Positions 8,517 to 14,686 of a DNA stretch of 51,365 bases are shown here, one piece after another (position 1 is the stretch's first letter; each line of letters opens with the position of its first letter). Where the stretch lies: positions 1-51,365 of the forward strand of contig DATLQT010000040.1 of assembly GCA_035535055.1 (NCBI GenBank), in the 5' to 3' direction. The translations under genes were made by a program, and so were the position numbers. The notes below the pieces were generated by a model. The model had not been told where the DNA came from. It worked only from the letters and a program-made list of their open reading frames with translations, and did not search any database. This DNA is from UBA6019 sp035535055. Its GTDB lineage: Bacteria; Chloroflexota; Dormibacteria; Dormibacterales; Dormibacteraceae.

Positions 8517-9352
8517 GGCTGCGGCTCCGGGCGCTGGGCGAGCTGGTAGGCGGTCATTTCGAGGTCGAACGCCTCCCGCCGCACCCGGGCGTCGAAGTAG
8601 ATGAGGGTCACCGCCAGCGCCAGCAGGGGCTCCACCAGTTGCGTCATGAGAGATGCCACCGAGATGATCAGCAGCAGTCTGACCTCCACCGGAAGACCCG
8701 GGAAGACACCGGCTGCGGCCACGAAGACGCCGGCCAGCGAGGTCTGCAGCGCATATCCCATCAGGGCGGTGAAGAAGACGACGGCGAAGGTCCGCCAGAA
8801 GGCGCGGTCGGTCAGCGCCCAGCTCCGCTCGACCGCCCTGCCCAGCGGAGCCTGCTCGGTGAAAAGGGCGGGCACCGCGAGGACCAAACGGGTGAGGAGC
8901 CAGACCCCGAGCGGCGGGCAGAGGAGAGCGATGCTGGTCACGCCGTAAAGCAGGCTCAGCGCCCAGAGCGCCCAGTAGCGGCTGATCACCGCGCGTAGCG
9001 CCTGGCGGAACCCGGGCTGGAGGCCGAGGACGATCGCGAAAGCGGCGGCGAAGAGCGTCCCGGCCTGGAAGGGGACCAGGGCCAGCTGGACCGGGTAGGA
9101 CAGGATAGCGATCACCAAGTTGAAGGCTCCCGTCGGTGACGGAGGGCCCCCCCGGGTCAGCGCGGAGGCGTAGAAGGACGCCGCCGAGGTCGCACCACCG
9201 GAGAGCAGGCTGAGCGTCACGCCGGGGATGGCGAGCCCGATCGAGATGCCCGCCAGGAGCGGGAAGTTGGCCCGGTAGAGGCGGAAGCTCTCGTCGAGGA
9301 CGTCCATCAGGGTCATCGGCCGCAGGCGCAGGGCCGGGACCGGGACCGACAT
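8513..9352 (-). CDS. multi-pass membrane protein, GPDPase membrane-domain-like
   Basis: A 279-aa integral membrane protein with about six hydrophobic segments. It resembles the membrane domain found in some glycerophosphodiester phosphodiesterases: N-terminal LRPMTLMDVLDESFRLYRAN, central RSWALTDRAFWRTFAV, and C-terminal LIYFDARVRREAFDLEM. No catalytic domain is attached. It is the first gene of the operon leading into DUF4129, DUF4350, MoxR and DUF58. ATG start at 9352. Function is unproven. Confidence 0.8.
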   Translation of the reverse strand: MSVPVPALRLRPMTLMDVLDESFRLYRANFPLLAGISIGLAIPGVTLSLLSGGATSAASFYASALTRGGPPSPTGAFNLVIAILSYPVQLALVPFQAGTLFAAAFAIVLGLQPGFRQALRAVISRYWALWALSLLYGVTSIALLCPPLGVWLLTRLVLAVPALFTEQAPLGRAVERSWALTDRAFWRTFAVVFFTALMGYALQTSLAGVFVAAAGVFPGLPVEVRLLLIISVASLMTQLVEPLLALAVTLIYFDARVRREAFDLEMTAYQLAQRPEPQP

Positions 9353-9415
9353 TGGCGGAGATGTTAGCCGCCTGGCTCGCCTCCTCCGCCTCTGGGTAGA
9401 ATCTGACGGCGGCGC

Positions 9416-9490
9416 GGGCGGCTAGCTCAGCGGGAGAGCGCTTGCTTCACACGCAAGAGGTCGCTGGTTCAATCCCAGCGCCGCCCACCA
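9416..9490 (+). tRNA. tRNA-Val (anticodon CAC)
   Basis: Complete cloverleaf: acceptor GGGCGGC (9416-9422) pairs with GCCGCCC (9480-9486). The D arm contains AGCTCAGCGGGAGAGC. The anticodon stem CTTGC/GCAAG encloses loop TTCACAC with anticodon CAC (reads GTG, valine). The T arm contains GGTTCAATCC. Discriminator A and encoded CCA end at 9490. A tyrosine recombinase gene follows 111 bases downstream, the usual position of an element integrated at a tRNA 3' end. Confidence 0.97.
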
Positions 9491-9567
9491 TCAACCCGGT
9501 TTCAAGATCAGATCCAGCGCTTGCTAAACACATTCACGCTGGTTCGAGGACCTTGAAATCGGGTTGA
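9491..9567. repeat. long imperfect palindrome behind tRNA-Val
   Basis: The 19 bases at 9491-9509 pair with 9549-9567 at 17 positions plus one G-U. Inside lies a second perfect arm pair, CCAGCG (9514-9519) and CGCTGG (9537-9542). The 28-base stretch 9518-9545 also looks like a shortened copy of the tRNA anticodon-to-T-arm region, sharing CGCTTGCT and CGCTGGTTC. The reverse complement AGCAAGCG recurs at 9578-9585. It starts directly after the tRNA CCA and precedes the recombinase gene, so it may be an attachment or recombinase-binding region, or form a terminator-like hairpin. Confidence 0.6.
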
Positions 9568-9601
9568 ATATTCCGGTAGCAAGCGATAATATCCAGCCGT
9601 T

Positions 9602-10576
9602 TTGAAACAATCCGCCTCTAAACAGGCAAGGGCTCTCATCAAACTCAGGGCCAGCCCCTCGAGCCCCTCCAGCCTGGAAAGGCTGGTGGACGACTACCTG
9701 GCCTCCTGCCGGGCCCGCGGGCTCTCCCCGAACACCGTCGAGCAGTCCTACGCCTACCCTCTCCGGGGAATCCTCGTGCCCTGGGCGGAGAGGACCGGCA
9801 TTGACGACGTCAGCGGCCTGGACCGCCGGGCGCTGGACCTCCTGAGCGGCGAGTTGTTAGAGCAAGGAGGGGCCAGGGGCCGCGGCCTGTCTCGCTACAG
9901 CATCCACGCCTACATGCGCGCCGTGAACCAGTTCCTGGGTTGGTCGCAGGCGGAGGGCGAGCCAGTGAGCGCCAAGGTCCAGCTGCCGCGCCTGCCGCAG
10001 AAGCTGGTCGACGTCCTTTCGAGGGACGAGATCGACCACCTCGAGGACGCCGCCCGGACCGAACGCGACAAGCTGATCATCCGGCTCCTGGCCGACAGCG
10101 GGATCCGGGTTGGCGAGCTGATCAAGCTCCGGACCTCGGACCTCATCGAGCGGGACAAGAAGCAGTTCATCCTGGTCCGGGGCAAGGGCTCCCGGGAGCG
10201 GCTGGTGCCAGTCCCCCGGCTGCACCGGCGCCTGCAGCGCCTGTCGCGAGGCCGACCCGCCTATGCCTCGTCCGACCGGCTCTTCCTCGGCCTCAAGCGC
10301 CGCGCGGGCTCGGACGAGGTCGAGCCGCTGACGCCTTCGGGTGTCCAGCAGATGGTCCGGAACACCACCACGCTGGCCGGCATCGAGAAGCGGGTCCACC
10401 CGCACCTCTTGCGTCACAGCTTCGCCACCTGGCAGCTGAGCCGGGGGATGAACCCGATCCAGCTGGCCGACATCCTCGGCCACTCGAGCCTGGTGATGAT
10501 CCACAAGGTGTACGCGCACCTCAGCCCGGGCGACGCCTACGACGCGATGGTGCGTACGCTCGTGTCGGACGACTAG
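9602..10576 (+). CDS. tyrosine recombinase / integrase (XerC/D-like)
   Basis: A 324-aa site-specific recombinase. An N-terminal SAM-like core-binding domain (residues about 25-118) is followed by the catalytic domain with all active-site residues visible: R169 in GIRVGEL, K195 in RGKGSRE, H268 and R271 in HLLRHSFAT, H294 in LGHSS, and nucleophile Y304 in HKVYAHL. It should cut and rejoin DNA through a 3'-phosphotyrosine bond. Start TTG 9602 has no strong ribosome binding site. Placement behind tRNA-Val suggests integration there. The extra helix of integron integrases is not visible, so it is not IntI. Confidence 0.92.
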   Translation: MKQSASKQARALIKLRASPSSPSSLERLVDDYLASCRARGLSPNTVEQSYAYPLRGILVPWAERTGIDDVSGLDRRALDLLSGELLEQGGARGRGLSRYSIHAYMRAVNQFLGWSQAEGEPVSAKVQLPRLPQKLVDVLSRDEIDHLEDAARTERDKLIIRLLADSGIRVGELIKLRTSDLIERDKKQFILVRGKGSRERLVPVPRLHRRLQRLSRGRPAYASSDRLFLGLKRRAGSDEVEPLTPSGVQQMVRNTTTLAGIEKRVHPHLLRHSFATWQLSRGMNPIQLADILGHSSLVMIHKVYAHLSPGDAYDAMVRTLVSDD

Positions 10577-10597
10577 GGGCCGCCGGCCGAAAGAGCC

Positions 10598-11017
10598 TCA
10601 GGCCAGGTCGGGGTGCGGCACCGCCACGATTTTCAGGCTCTCGATCCCCTGGAAGTCTTCAGGATTGCATGTGAACAGGGGAAGGTCGTTCGCGATGGCA
10701 ACGGCCGCGATCATCGCATCGTACGAGCGAGCGGCCGGCTTGCGGCCCGAGCGGCGCAGGGAAGCTGCGACCCGGCCGAAGGCACGGGCCGCCTGGGCGT
10801 CAAACGGCAGGGGGTCGAAGTCGGCCTCGACCTGCTGCAACACCGCCTGCCGGGACTCCTGCTCACCGCCGCTCGCGACCAGAGGGCCTACCGACAACTC
10901 GGCCAGCGTGATCGCGGAGATGAACGCTTCCTCGGGCAGAGTGGTCGAGTCTGACAGCCGTGGAAGCAGGATCACCGTGTTGGTGTCGAGCAGCCCGGCC
11001 GGGTGGGACGACCTCAC
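10598..11017 (-). CDS. PIN-domain toxin, VapC-like
   Basis: A 139-aa PIN-domain ribonuclease, probably the toxin of a type II toxin-antitoxin pair. The acidic metal-binding residues are in place: D11 in LLDTN, E40 in TLAE, D100 in SYDAMIAA, and the N/D cluster near residue 118 in TCNPEDF. GTG 11017 overlaps the antitoxin stop as GTGA, the usual antitoxin-first order with coupled translation. It converges on the integrase gene and lies within the probable integrated segment. Confidence 0.92.
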   Translation of the reverse strand: MRSSHPAGLLDTNTVILLPRLSDSTTLPEEAFISAITLAELSVGPLVASGGEQESRQAVLQQVEADFDPLPFDAQAARAFGRVAASLRRSGRKPAARSYDAMIAAVAIANDLPLFTCNPEDFQGIESLKIVAVPHPDLA

Positions 11018-11250
11018 ACTCGTGGATCAACGACGCGATCCAGGTCTGCCTGGAGGCGGCGTGGATCGATCGCGGGCACTCGCGACCAGCTCGCGAGAAG
11101 ACTGATCGCGCTCTTCGCCCGAGAGGGGAGCGGGCGCAGCTCGGCGACCGGACGGCCGTCACGGGTCACCGTCAGCCGCTCACCTGCCTCCACGCGATCG
11201 ATGACGTCGCCACCGTGGTTGCGGAGGTCGCGAATCGAGATTTCGCTCAT
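11014..11250 (-). CDS. Phd/YefM-type antitoxin
   Basis: A 78-aa protein starting MSEISIRDLRNHGGDVIDRV and continuing GERLTVTRDGRPVAEL, the N-terminal DNA-binding fold of Phd/YefM antitoxins. The C-terminal part (LASWSRVPAIDPRRLQADLD) would wrap the PIN toxin. ATG 11250 is preferred over an upstream start because the family begins there. Antitoxins of this class repress their own promoter; the AT-richer stretch at 11251-11275 is the likely promoter and operator. The toxin gene follows with a 4-base overlap. Confidence 0.9.
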   Translation of the reverse strand: MSEISIRDLRNHGGDVIDRVEAGERLTVTRDGRPVAELRPLPSRAKSAISLLASWSRVPAIDPRRLQADLDRVVDPRV

Positions 11251-11311
11251 GATTTGCAGTGTATCACGCGTGAGACGGCCCAGTCCCTGCTTCGCAGATT
11301 GCGCGACAAGT

Positions 11312-11527
11312 TCACGCGAGGAGCTCTTCGGCGCCAACGATTACCGGCTGCCTCGTCAAGGCGGTCGCCAGCCTGCGAATCGTTGTCGTCGAGACCTGGT
11401 GCCCCTGAACTGCATGGCTCACGGTCGCTGGGCTGACTACGGCGTGATAGGCGAGGTCGACCCCGTCCCAACCGCGTAGGAGCATCTCCCGTCGCAGGCG
11501 CTCGGCGTTCACCTTGGCGGCCGCCAT
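11312..11527 (-). CDS. small XRE-family helix-turn-helix regulator
   Basis: A 71-aa protein that is essentially one Cro/C1-type helix-turn-helix domain: LRREMLLRGW as helix 1, VSPATVSHAVQGHQVS as the turn and recognition region, then TIRRLATAL. It probably binds DNA as a dimer. Start ATG 11527 overlaps the stop of the upstream broken ORF (TGATG), so the two were co-translated. Such small regulators often control element genes or toxin-antitoxin pairs. The frame extends upstream of 11527, but that part is Arg/Pro-rich shadow sequence. Confidence 0.8.
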   Translation of the reverse strand: MAAAKVNAERLRREMLLRGWDGVDLAYHAVVSPATVSHAVQGHQVSTTTIRRLATALTRQPVIVGAEELLA

Positions 11528-12039
11528 CAGCGATCCCGGCCGCGGTCGCGGCCGTGCTCGCGCTCCCAATCCCGTGCCATCCTCTCCGCCTCCAGGCGGT
11601 AATGGAAGGCGAGCCGGCGAAAGAAGCCGTTGACCATCGAGGCCGAATGCTCGAGCGAACGCTAGCGCTCCGGACGCGCGCGCTCCGGACGCGTCCTCCG
11701 CCGCAGGAGGTCGTGATTGTGATCGTCCCCGCGCTCCCCATCCCGGGCGGCGGAGCGAAAGAGCTGGTGGCTCATGGAGCGCTCGCGGGTGCGTTCCCCG
11801 CGCTGGCTCTCCAGCTCGTGGGTGAGCGACTCCTTCATGCGGGCAAGCCGACGTGGACCGATGCGCAACTCGCGGAAGCGGCCCGGCTCCTCCTCCCGCC
11901 GCGCCGCGAGGACCAGCGGCCGTCCCGGCCGCGCCGTCTCCTTCTCGTCCGACCTGGGCAGGATGGAGTAGCGGCCGGCCTCAGCCAGCAGCAGATCCAC
12001 GCCATCACCCTGGTTGGTATCGCCGTCGATGAGCTGCAC
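11527..12039 (-). pseudogene. Arg-rich hypothetical protein interrupted by an in-frame TAG
   Basis: From GTG 12039 a frame runs 125 codons to TAG at 11662-11664. The same frame then stays open for 44 more codons with protein-like sequence (MVNGFFRRLAFHYRLEAERM) and stops at TGA overlapping the XRE start. Just before the TAG the DNA has a near-perfect 15-base tandem duplication (CGTCCGGAGCGCGCG, then CGTCCGGAGCGCTAG), which gives the peptide RPERARPER. Upstream of 12039 the frame is closed by a TAG after seven codons, so the 5' end may be missing too. Highly charged; neighbours suggest an old mobile element. I do not recognise the family. Confidence 0.5.
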
Positions 12040-12088
12040 GACCTGGTGCTCAACGGCCTATCGGGCCCCGATTCCACCAACCCAAAGT

Positions 12089-12136
12089 GACCCCAACCCG
12101 TGGCCAAACTGGGGTCGACGGACGTCTATCAGACGT
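12089..12136. other. hairpins between element remnant and kdp locus
   Basis: GACCCCA (12089-12095) pairs with TGGGGTC (12110-12116). A second perfect hairpin, ACGTCT-ATC-AGACGT, lies at 12122-12136. Neither is followed by a T run, so they are not clear intrinsic terminators. They lie between the broken ORF and the next gene, where the integrated segment may end. The rest of 12040-12211 shows no gene. Confidence 0.35.
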
Positions 12137-12211
12137 AGAGAGATAAGTCATCGTCGATGACGGGACGCATCCGGTGAGTCCCACCGTATCGGGACCTCGT
12201 TCGGCCGCTGA

Positions 12212-12535
12212 TCAGTCGCGGTCCGTCAGCTCATTTCGGCGTCGCGTCGCGATCTCGACCAGCGTCTGAACCTCGAGCGCCGCCCGAGACACGCGCTGCT
12301 CGAGGAGGTCGTCTCCGACCTCAAGCTGGGTCGCCGCGGCCAGGTATACCCGGGCGTTCTCCAGCTGGCGCTGGAGCACCCGCAGGCCGTTGGCTCGATC
12401 GCGCTCGCGCGCGGCGGCGCCTGTGGGCGGCCCGACCAGAAGGTGGGCGAAGAGGGTCGAAAGCCGCAGGGGTGGCTTTGCAGCGGGAAGCTGGACGACC
12501 TGCTCGGCCCGAGACTCCCGCGGAAGCGAGTTCAT
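12212..12535 (-). CDS. hypothetical protein, helical
   Basis: A 107-aa soluble protein of unknown function, divergent from the Kdp histidine kinase gene. The C-terminal two thirds is a long charged amphipathic helix region (RANGLRVLQRQLENARVY, LLEQRVSRAALEVQTLVE) compatible with a coiled coil. ATG 12535 is chosen because the longer reading upstream runs through the GTTGAC repeat region. One candidate KdpE box (12541-12557) lies directly upstream of this start, so it may share control with the kdp genes. Confidence 0.6.
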   Translation of the reverse strand: MNSLPRESRAEQVVQLPAAKPPLRLSTLFAHLLVGPPTGAAARERDRANGLRVLQRQLENARVYLAAATQLEVGDDLLEQRVSRAALEVQTLVEIATRRRNELTDRD

Positions 12536-12540
12536 CGAGC

Positions 12541-12557
12541 GTTGACTCGCTGTTGAC
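12541..12557 (+). promoter_or_regulatory. candidate KdpE operator A
   Basis: GTTGACTCGCTGTTGAC: two GTTGAC half-sites 11 bases apart, the spacing typical of OmpR/PhoB-family regulators. It lies in the divergent region between the 107-aa gene and the Kdp kinase gene. The same arrangement occurs inverted at 12626-12642 and again before kdpF. Confidence 0.55.
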
Positions 12558-12599
12558 CCGACCCGGAATAGAGTGGCCCGAAACAGAGCTCGTCCACGA

Positions 12600-13775
12600 A
12601 TGTCAACCACGCTAAGCGGGAGGCCGTCAACGGAGAGTCAACGAAACCGCCTCGCGACCTATGCGATCTGGCTGTCCGCAGTCGGCGGGCCGGTGCTGCT
12701 GACCGCGGTGCTGGTCCGCCTGAACAGCCAGCAGCAGCGCGACTACGTCTTCCTGTACCTCGGCCTGGTGGCAGTGGTGGGCGTCGTCCGCGGCCTCTGG
12801 CCGGCGCTTTCCGCGGCACTGGTCAGCTTCCTGCTCGTGGACTGGTTCTTCGTCCCGCCGGTGGGCACCCTGACCATCGCGGACGAGCAGGACATCGCCA
12901 ACCTGCTCGCCTTCCTCGGCATCGCCGGGCTTGTCGGGCTGCTGGCCAACCGCCGGCGCGAGACCCAGCTCCGGGCCGAGGCGTTGGCCCGCCAGCTCCG
13001 CGAGGTCAACGCCGAGCTTGTGCGGCTCAACAAGGAGCAGGCCCAGGCCGCCCAGGCCGAGCTTCGCTTGGCGCGGAGCGAGCAGCAGATCAGGGCACTC
13101 CAGGAGGCGGACCGGGTCCGCCAGGAACTCCTCGCTAACGTGTCCCACGAGCTCCGGACGCCGCTCGGGACGATCCTCGCCGAGAGCACCTCGGGTAAGC
13201 CGAACCGGGATCGGATGGAGACGATCGCCTCCGAGGCGAGGCGCCTCAAGGCACTTGTCGACGACATGCTGGACATGGCCCGCATCGAGGCGCGGGCGCT
13301 GCGACTGGAGCTGGAGCCGGTCCGGCTTGGCGACGCGGTCGCCGCCGCTATCGAGCGCCTTGAGCGGAACAGCCCTCAGCGCAAGGTGGACTGGGATCCG
13401 AGGGCGGGGGAGGCGGTCGTCCTCGCCGACTGGCACCGGGTCGGCCAGGTCTTAGACAACCTGCTCGCCAACGCCGACCGGTTCTCGCCGGAGGGCCGGC
13501 CGATCGCCATCCGCGCCGACCTGGAAAAGCCCGGCCTGGTCACGGTGAGCATCGCCGACCGGGGACCGGGAGTAGCTTCCGACCTGCTGGACAGGCTCTT
13601 CGAGCGCTTCGTGCGCGGCGAGAGCCAGGCCGGCCTGCCGGGCACAGGGCTCGGCCTGGCCATCGTCAAGGGCCTGGTCGAGGCACACGCCGGATCGGTC
13701 TGGCTCGAGGAGCCCAGGTCGGGCTCTGGCGCCGTCTTCCGCTTCACCCTGCCCTTGGCTGCCGACCAGCAATGA
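12600..13775 (+). CDS. kdpD: KdpD-type sensor histidine kinase lacking the N-terminal KdpD module
   Basis: A 391-aa membrane kinase. Residues about 20-118 are a DUF4118 four-helix membrane domain with KdpD-like FFVPPVGTLTI. A coiled coil (about 122-175) leads to HisKA with phospho-accepting H183 (NVSHELRTPLG), then HATPase_c with the N box (NLLANADRFSP), G1 box (DRGPGV) and G2 box (GTGLGLAIV). Full KdpD has about 900 residues with an N-terminal ATP-binding and Usp module; here that module is absent and is encoded at 19112-20173. ATG 12600 is preferred to GTG 12573. It overlaps kdpE as ATGA. It should phosphorylate KdpE in response to potassium or osmotic status. Confidence 0.9.
   Translation: MSTTLSGRPSTESQRNRLATYAIWLSAVGGPVLLTAVLVRLNSQQQRDYVFLYLGLVAVVGVVRGLWPALSAALVSFLLVDWFFVPPVGTLTIADEQDIANLLAFLGIAGLVGLLANRRRETQLRAEALARQLREVNAELVRLNKEQAQAAQAELRLARSEQQIRALQEADRVRQELLANVSHELRTPLGTILAESTSGKPNRDRMETIASEARRLKALVDDMLDMARIEARALRLELEPVRLGDAVAAAIERLERNSPQRKVDWDPRAGEAVVLADWHRVGQVLDNLLANADRFSPEGRPIAIRADLEKPGLVTVSIADRGPGVASDLLDRLFERFVRGESQAGLPGTGLGLAIVKGLVEAHAGSVWLEEPRSGSGAVFRFTLPLAADQQ
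12626..12642 (-). promoter_or_regulatory. candidate KdpE operator C (inverted)
   Basis: Read on the minus strand: GTTGACTCTCCGTTGAC, again two half-sites at an 11-base period. It falls inside the first codons of the kinase gene, facing operator A across the start codon. A single GTCAAC half-site also covers the start (12602-12607). Binding here could repress the kinase-kdpE operon; that is inference. Confidence 0.5.
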
Positions 13776-14482
13776 CCCGGATCCTGCTGATCGAGGACGA
13801 CGTTGCCATGCGGAACTCGATCCTCGAGATCCTCGAACAGAACGGGTACCAGGTCCGGGCGGCGGCGGACGGCGCTGCCGGCGTGCGCGAGCTGCGGTCC
13901 GGGACCTTCGAGCTCGTCCTCCTCGACATCGGACTTCCCTTCGTCGACGGGTGGCGGATCCTGGGCACACTGGAGGGCAAGCGTCTGCCATCGGTGATTG
14001 TGATCAGCGCCCGCGGTGAGGAGCAGGACAAGGTGCGCGCGCTCGACATGGGCGCCGACGACTACCTTGCAAAGCCCTTTGGCGCCGACGAGCTGCTGGC
14101 GCGACTCCGGGCGGTGATGCGCCGGGCCCAACCGCCGCCGGGACCGAGCCAGGTGATAAGCGCCGGGGGGGTCAGCATCGACCTCGCCGGGCAATCGGTA
14201 ATGCGCGACGGCGTCGAGGTCCGACTCTCACCGACGGAGTACGGACTGCTCTCCGTCCTCGCCCAGAATGCAGGACGGGTGATGGACCATCGGACCCTCC
14301 TGAGAACCGTCTGGGGTCCCAGCTACGGCGACGAGCGCAACTACCTGCGGACGTTCATCCAGAGGCTGCGCTCGAAGCTTGAATCGGATCCGCGGCGGCC
14401 GGAGATCATCGTCACCGCCGGCGCCCGCGGCTACCGGTTCGGGCCTCCAGGCGCGACGGAGAATTCGTTGACGCCTCGTTGA
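13772..14482 (+). CDS. kdpE: KdpE-type response regulator (OmpR family)
   Basis: A 236-aa two-domain regulator. The receiver domain (residues 1-118) has acidic pocket E8-D9-D10, phospho-acceptor D52 (LLDIGLP), a conserved Ser in VIVISARG and Lys in LAKPFG. The winged-helix DNA-binding domain (about 130-228) has LSPTEYGLLSVLAQNAGRV and RTFIQRLRSKLE. It lies between its kinase and kdpFABC, so its main target is probably the kdp promoter. Candidate operator B overlaps its last codons. Confidence 0.94.
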   Translation: MTRILLIEDDVAMRNSILEILEQNGYQVRAAADGAAGVRELRSGTFELVLLDIGLPFVDGWRILGTLEGKRLPSVIVISARGEEQDKVRALDMGADDYLAKPFGADELLARLRAVMRRAQPPPGPSQVISAGGVSIDLAGQSVMRDGVEVRLSPTEYGLLSVLAQNAGRVMDHRTLLRTVWGPSYGDERNYLRTFIQRLRSKLESDPRRPEIIVTAGARGYRFGPPGATENSLTPR

Positions 14483-14483
14483 T
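14467..14483 (+). promoter_or_regulatory. candidate KdpE operator B before kdpF
   Basis: GTTGACGCCTCGTTGAT: the same 11-base-period half-sites as at 12541 and 12626. It overlaps the kdpE stop codon and lies 24 bases ahead of the first small kdp ORF. A weak promoter can be drawn with TTGACG (14468-14473) as -35 and CATAGC (14492-14497) as -10, spacing 18. Confidence 0.55.
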
Positions 14484-14506
14484 CTCGCGCGCATAGCCTC
14501 AAGGCC

Positions 14507-14596
14507 GTGCCCCTCGATTTCTGGATGCTTGCCCTGGTCCTTGTCCTCAGCATCCTGAGCGTCCTCTACGTGATGGGCCTGGAGAAGCTGCCCTAG
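14507..14596 (+). CDS. 29-aa single-helix membrane peptide ahead of kdpF
   Basis: GTG 14507 opens a 29-codon frame: PLDFWMLALVLVLSIL, then SVLYVMGLEKLP, and TAG at 14594. It is one transmembrane helix with a short charged tail. An internal ATG at 14525 is an alternative start. The stop is immediately followed by the kdpF ATG at 14597, so the two are probably translated together. It resembles KdpF in size and topology but lacks the KdpF ending (PERF). It may be a second accessory peptide of the Kdp complex. AAGG at 14501-14504 is a poor ribosome binding site. Confidence 0.6.
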   Translation: MPLDFWMLALVLVLSILSVLYVMGLEKLP

Positions 14597-14683
14597 ATGG
14601 CCGCCTACGTGGTCTGTGGAGTGGTGGCTCTGCTGGTCATCCTCTACCTCTTCGTCGCCCTGCTCTACCCGGAGCGGTTCTAG
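14597..14683 (+). CDS. kdpF: KdpF, small subunit of the K+-transporting ATPase
   Basis: A 28-aa single-span membrane peptide (VVCGVVALLVILYLFVALL) ending in YPERF, the typical KdpF C-terminus. KdpF stabilises the KdpABC complex in the membrane. ATG at 14597 directly follows the previous stop, and kdpA begins 3 bases after the kdpF stop. Confidence 0.88.
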   Translation: MAAYVVCGVVALLVILYLFVALLYPERF

Positions 14684-14686
14684 TCG

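Noticed and set aside
9491..9569. Integron attC site with GTTGAAT (9563-9569) as an R box
   Set aside because: GTTGAAT fits GTTRRRY, but the opposite arm does not match well (5 of 7), the recombinase lacks the integron-integrase insertion and no cassette array follows.
12089..12116. Intrinsic terminator
   Set aside because: There is a stem but no T run after it on either strand.
12276..12285. Possible attR: AGCGCCGCCC matching the tRNA-Val 3' end
   Set aside because: Only 10 bases, GC-rich and inside the 107-aa coding frame; chance is sufficient.
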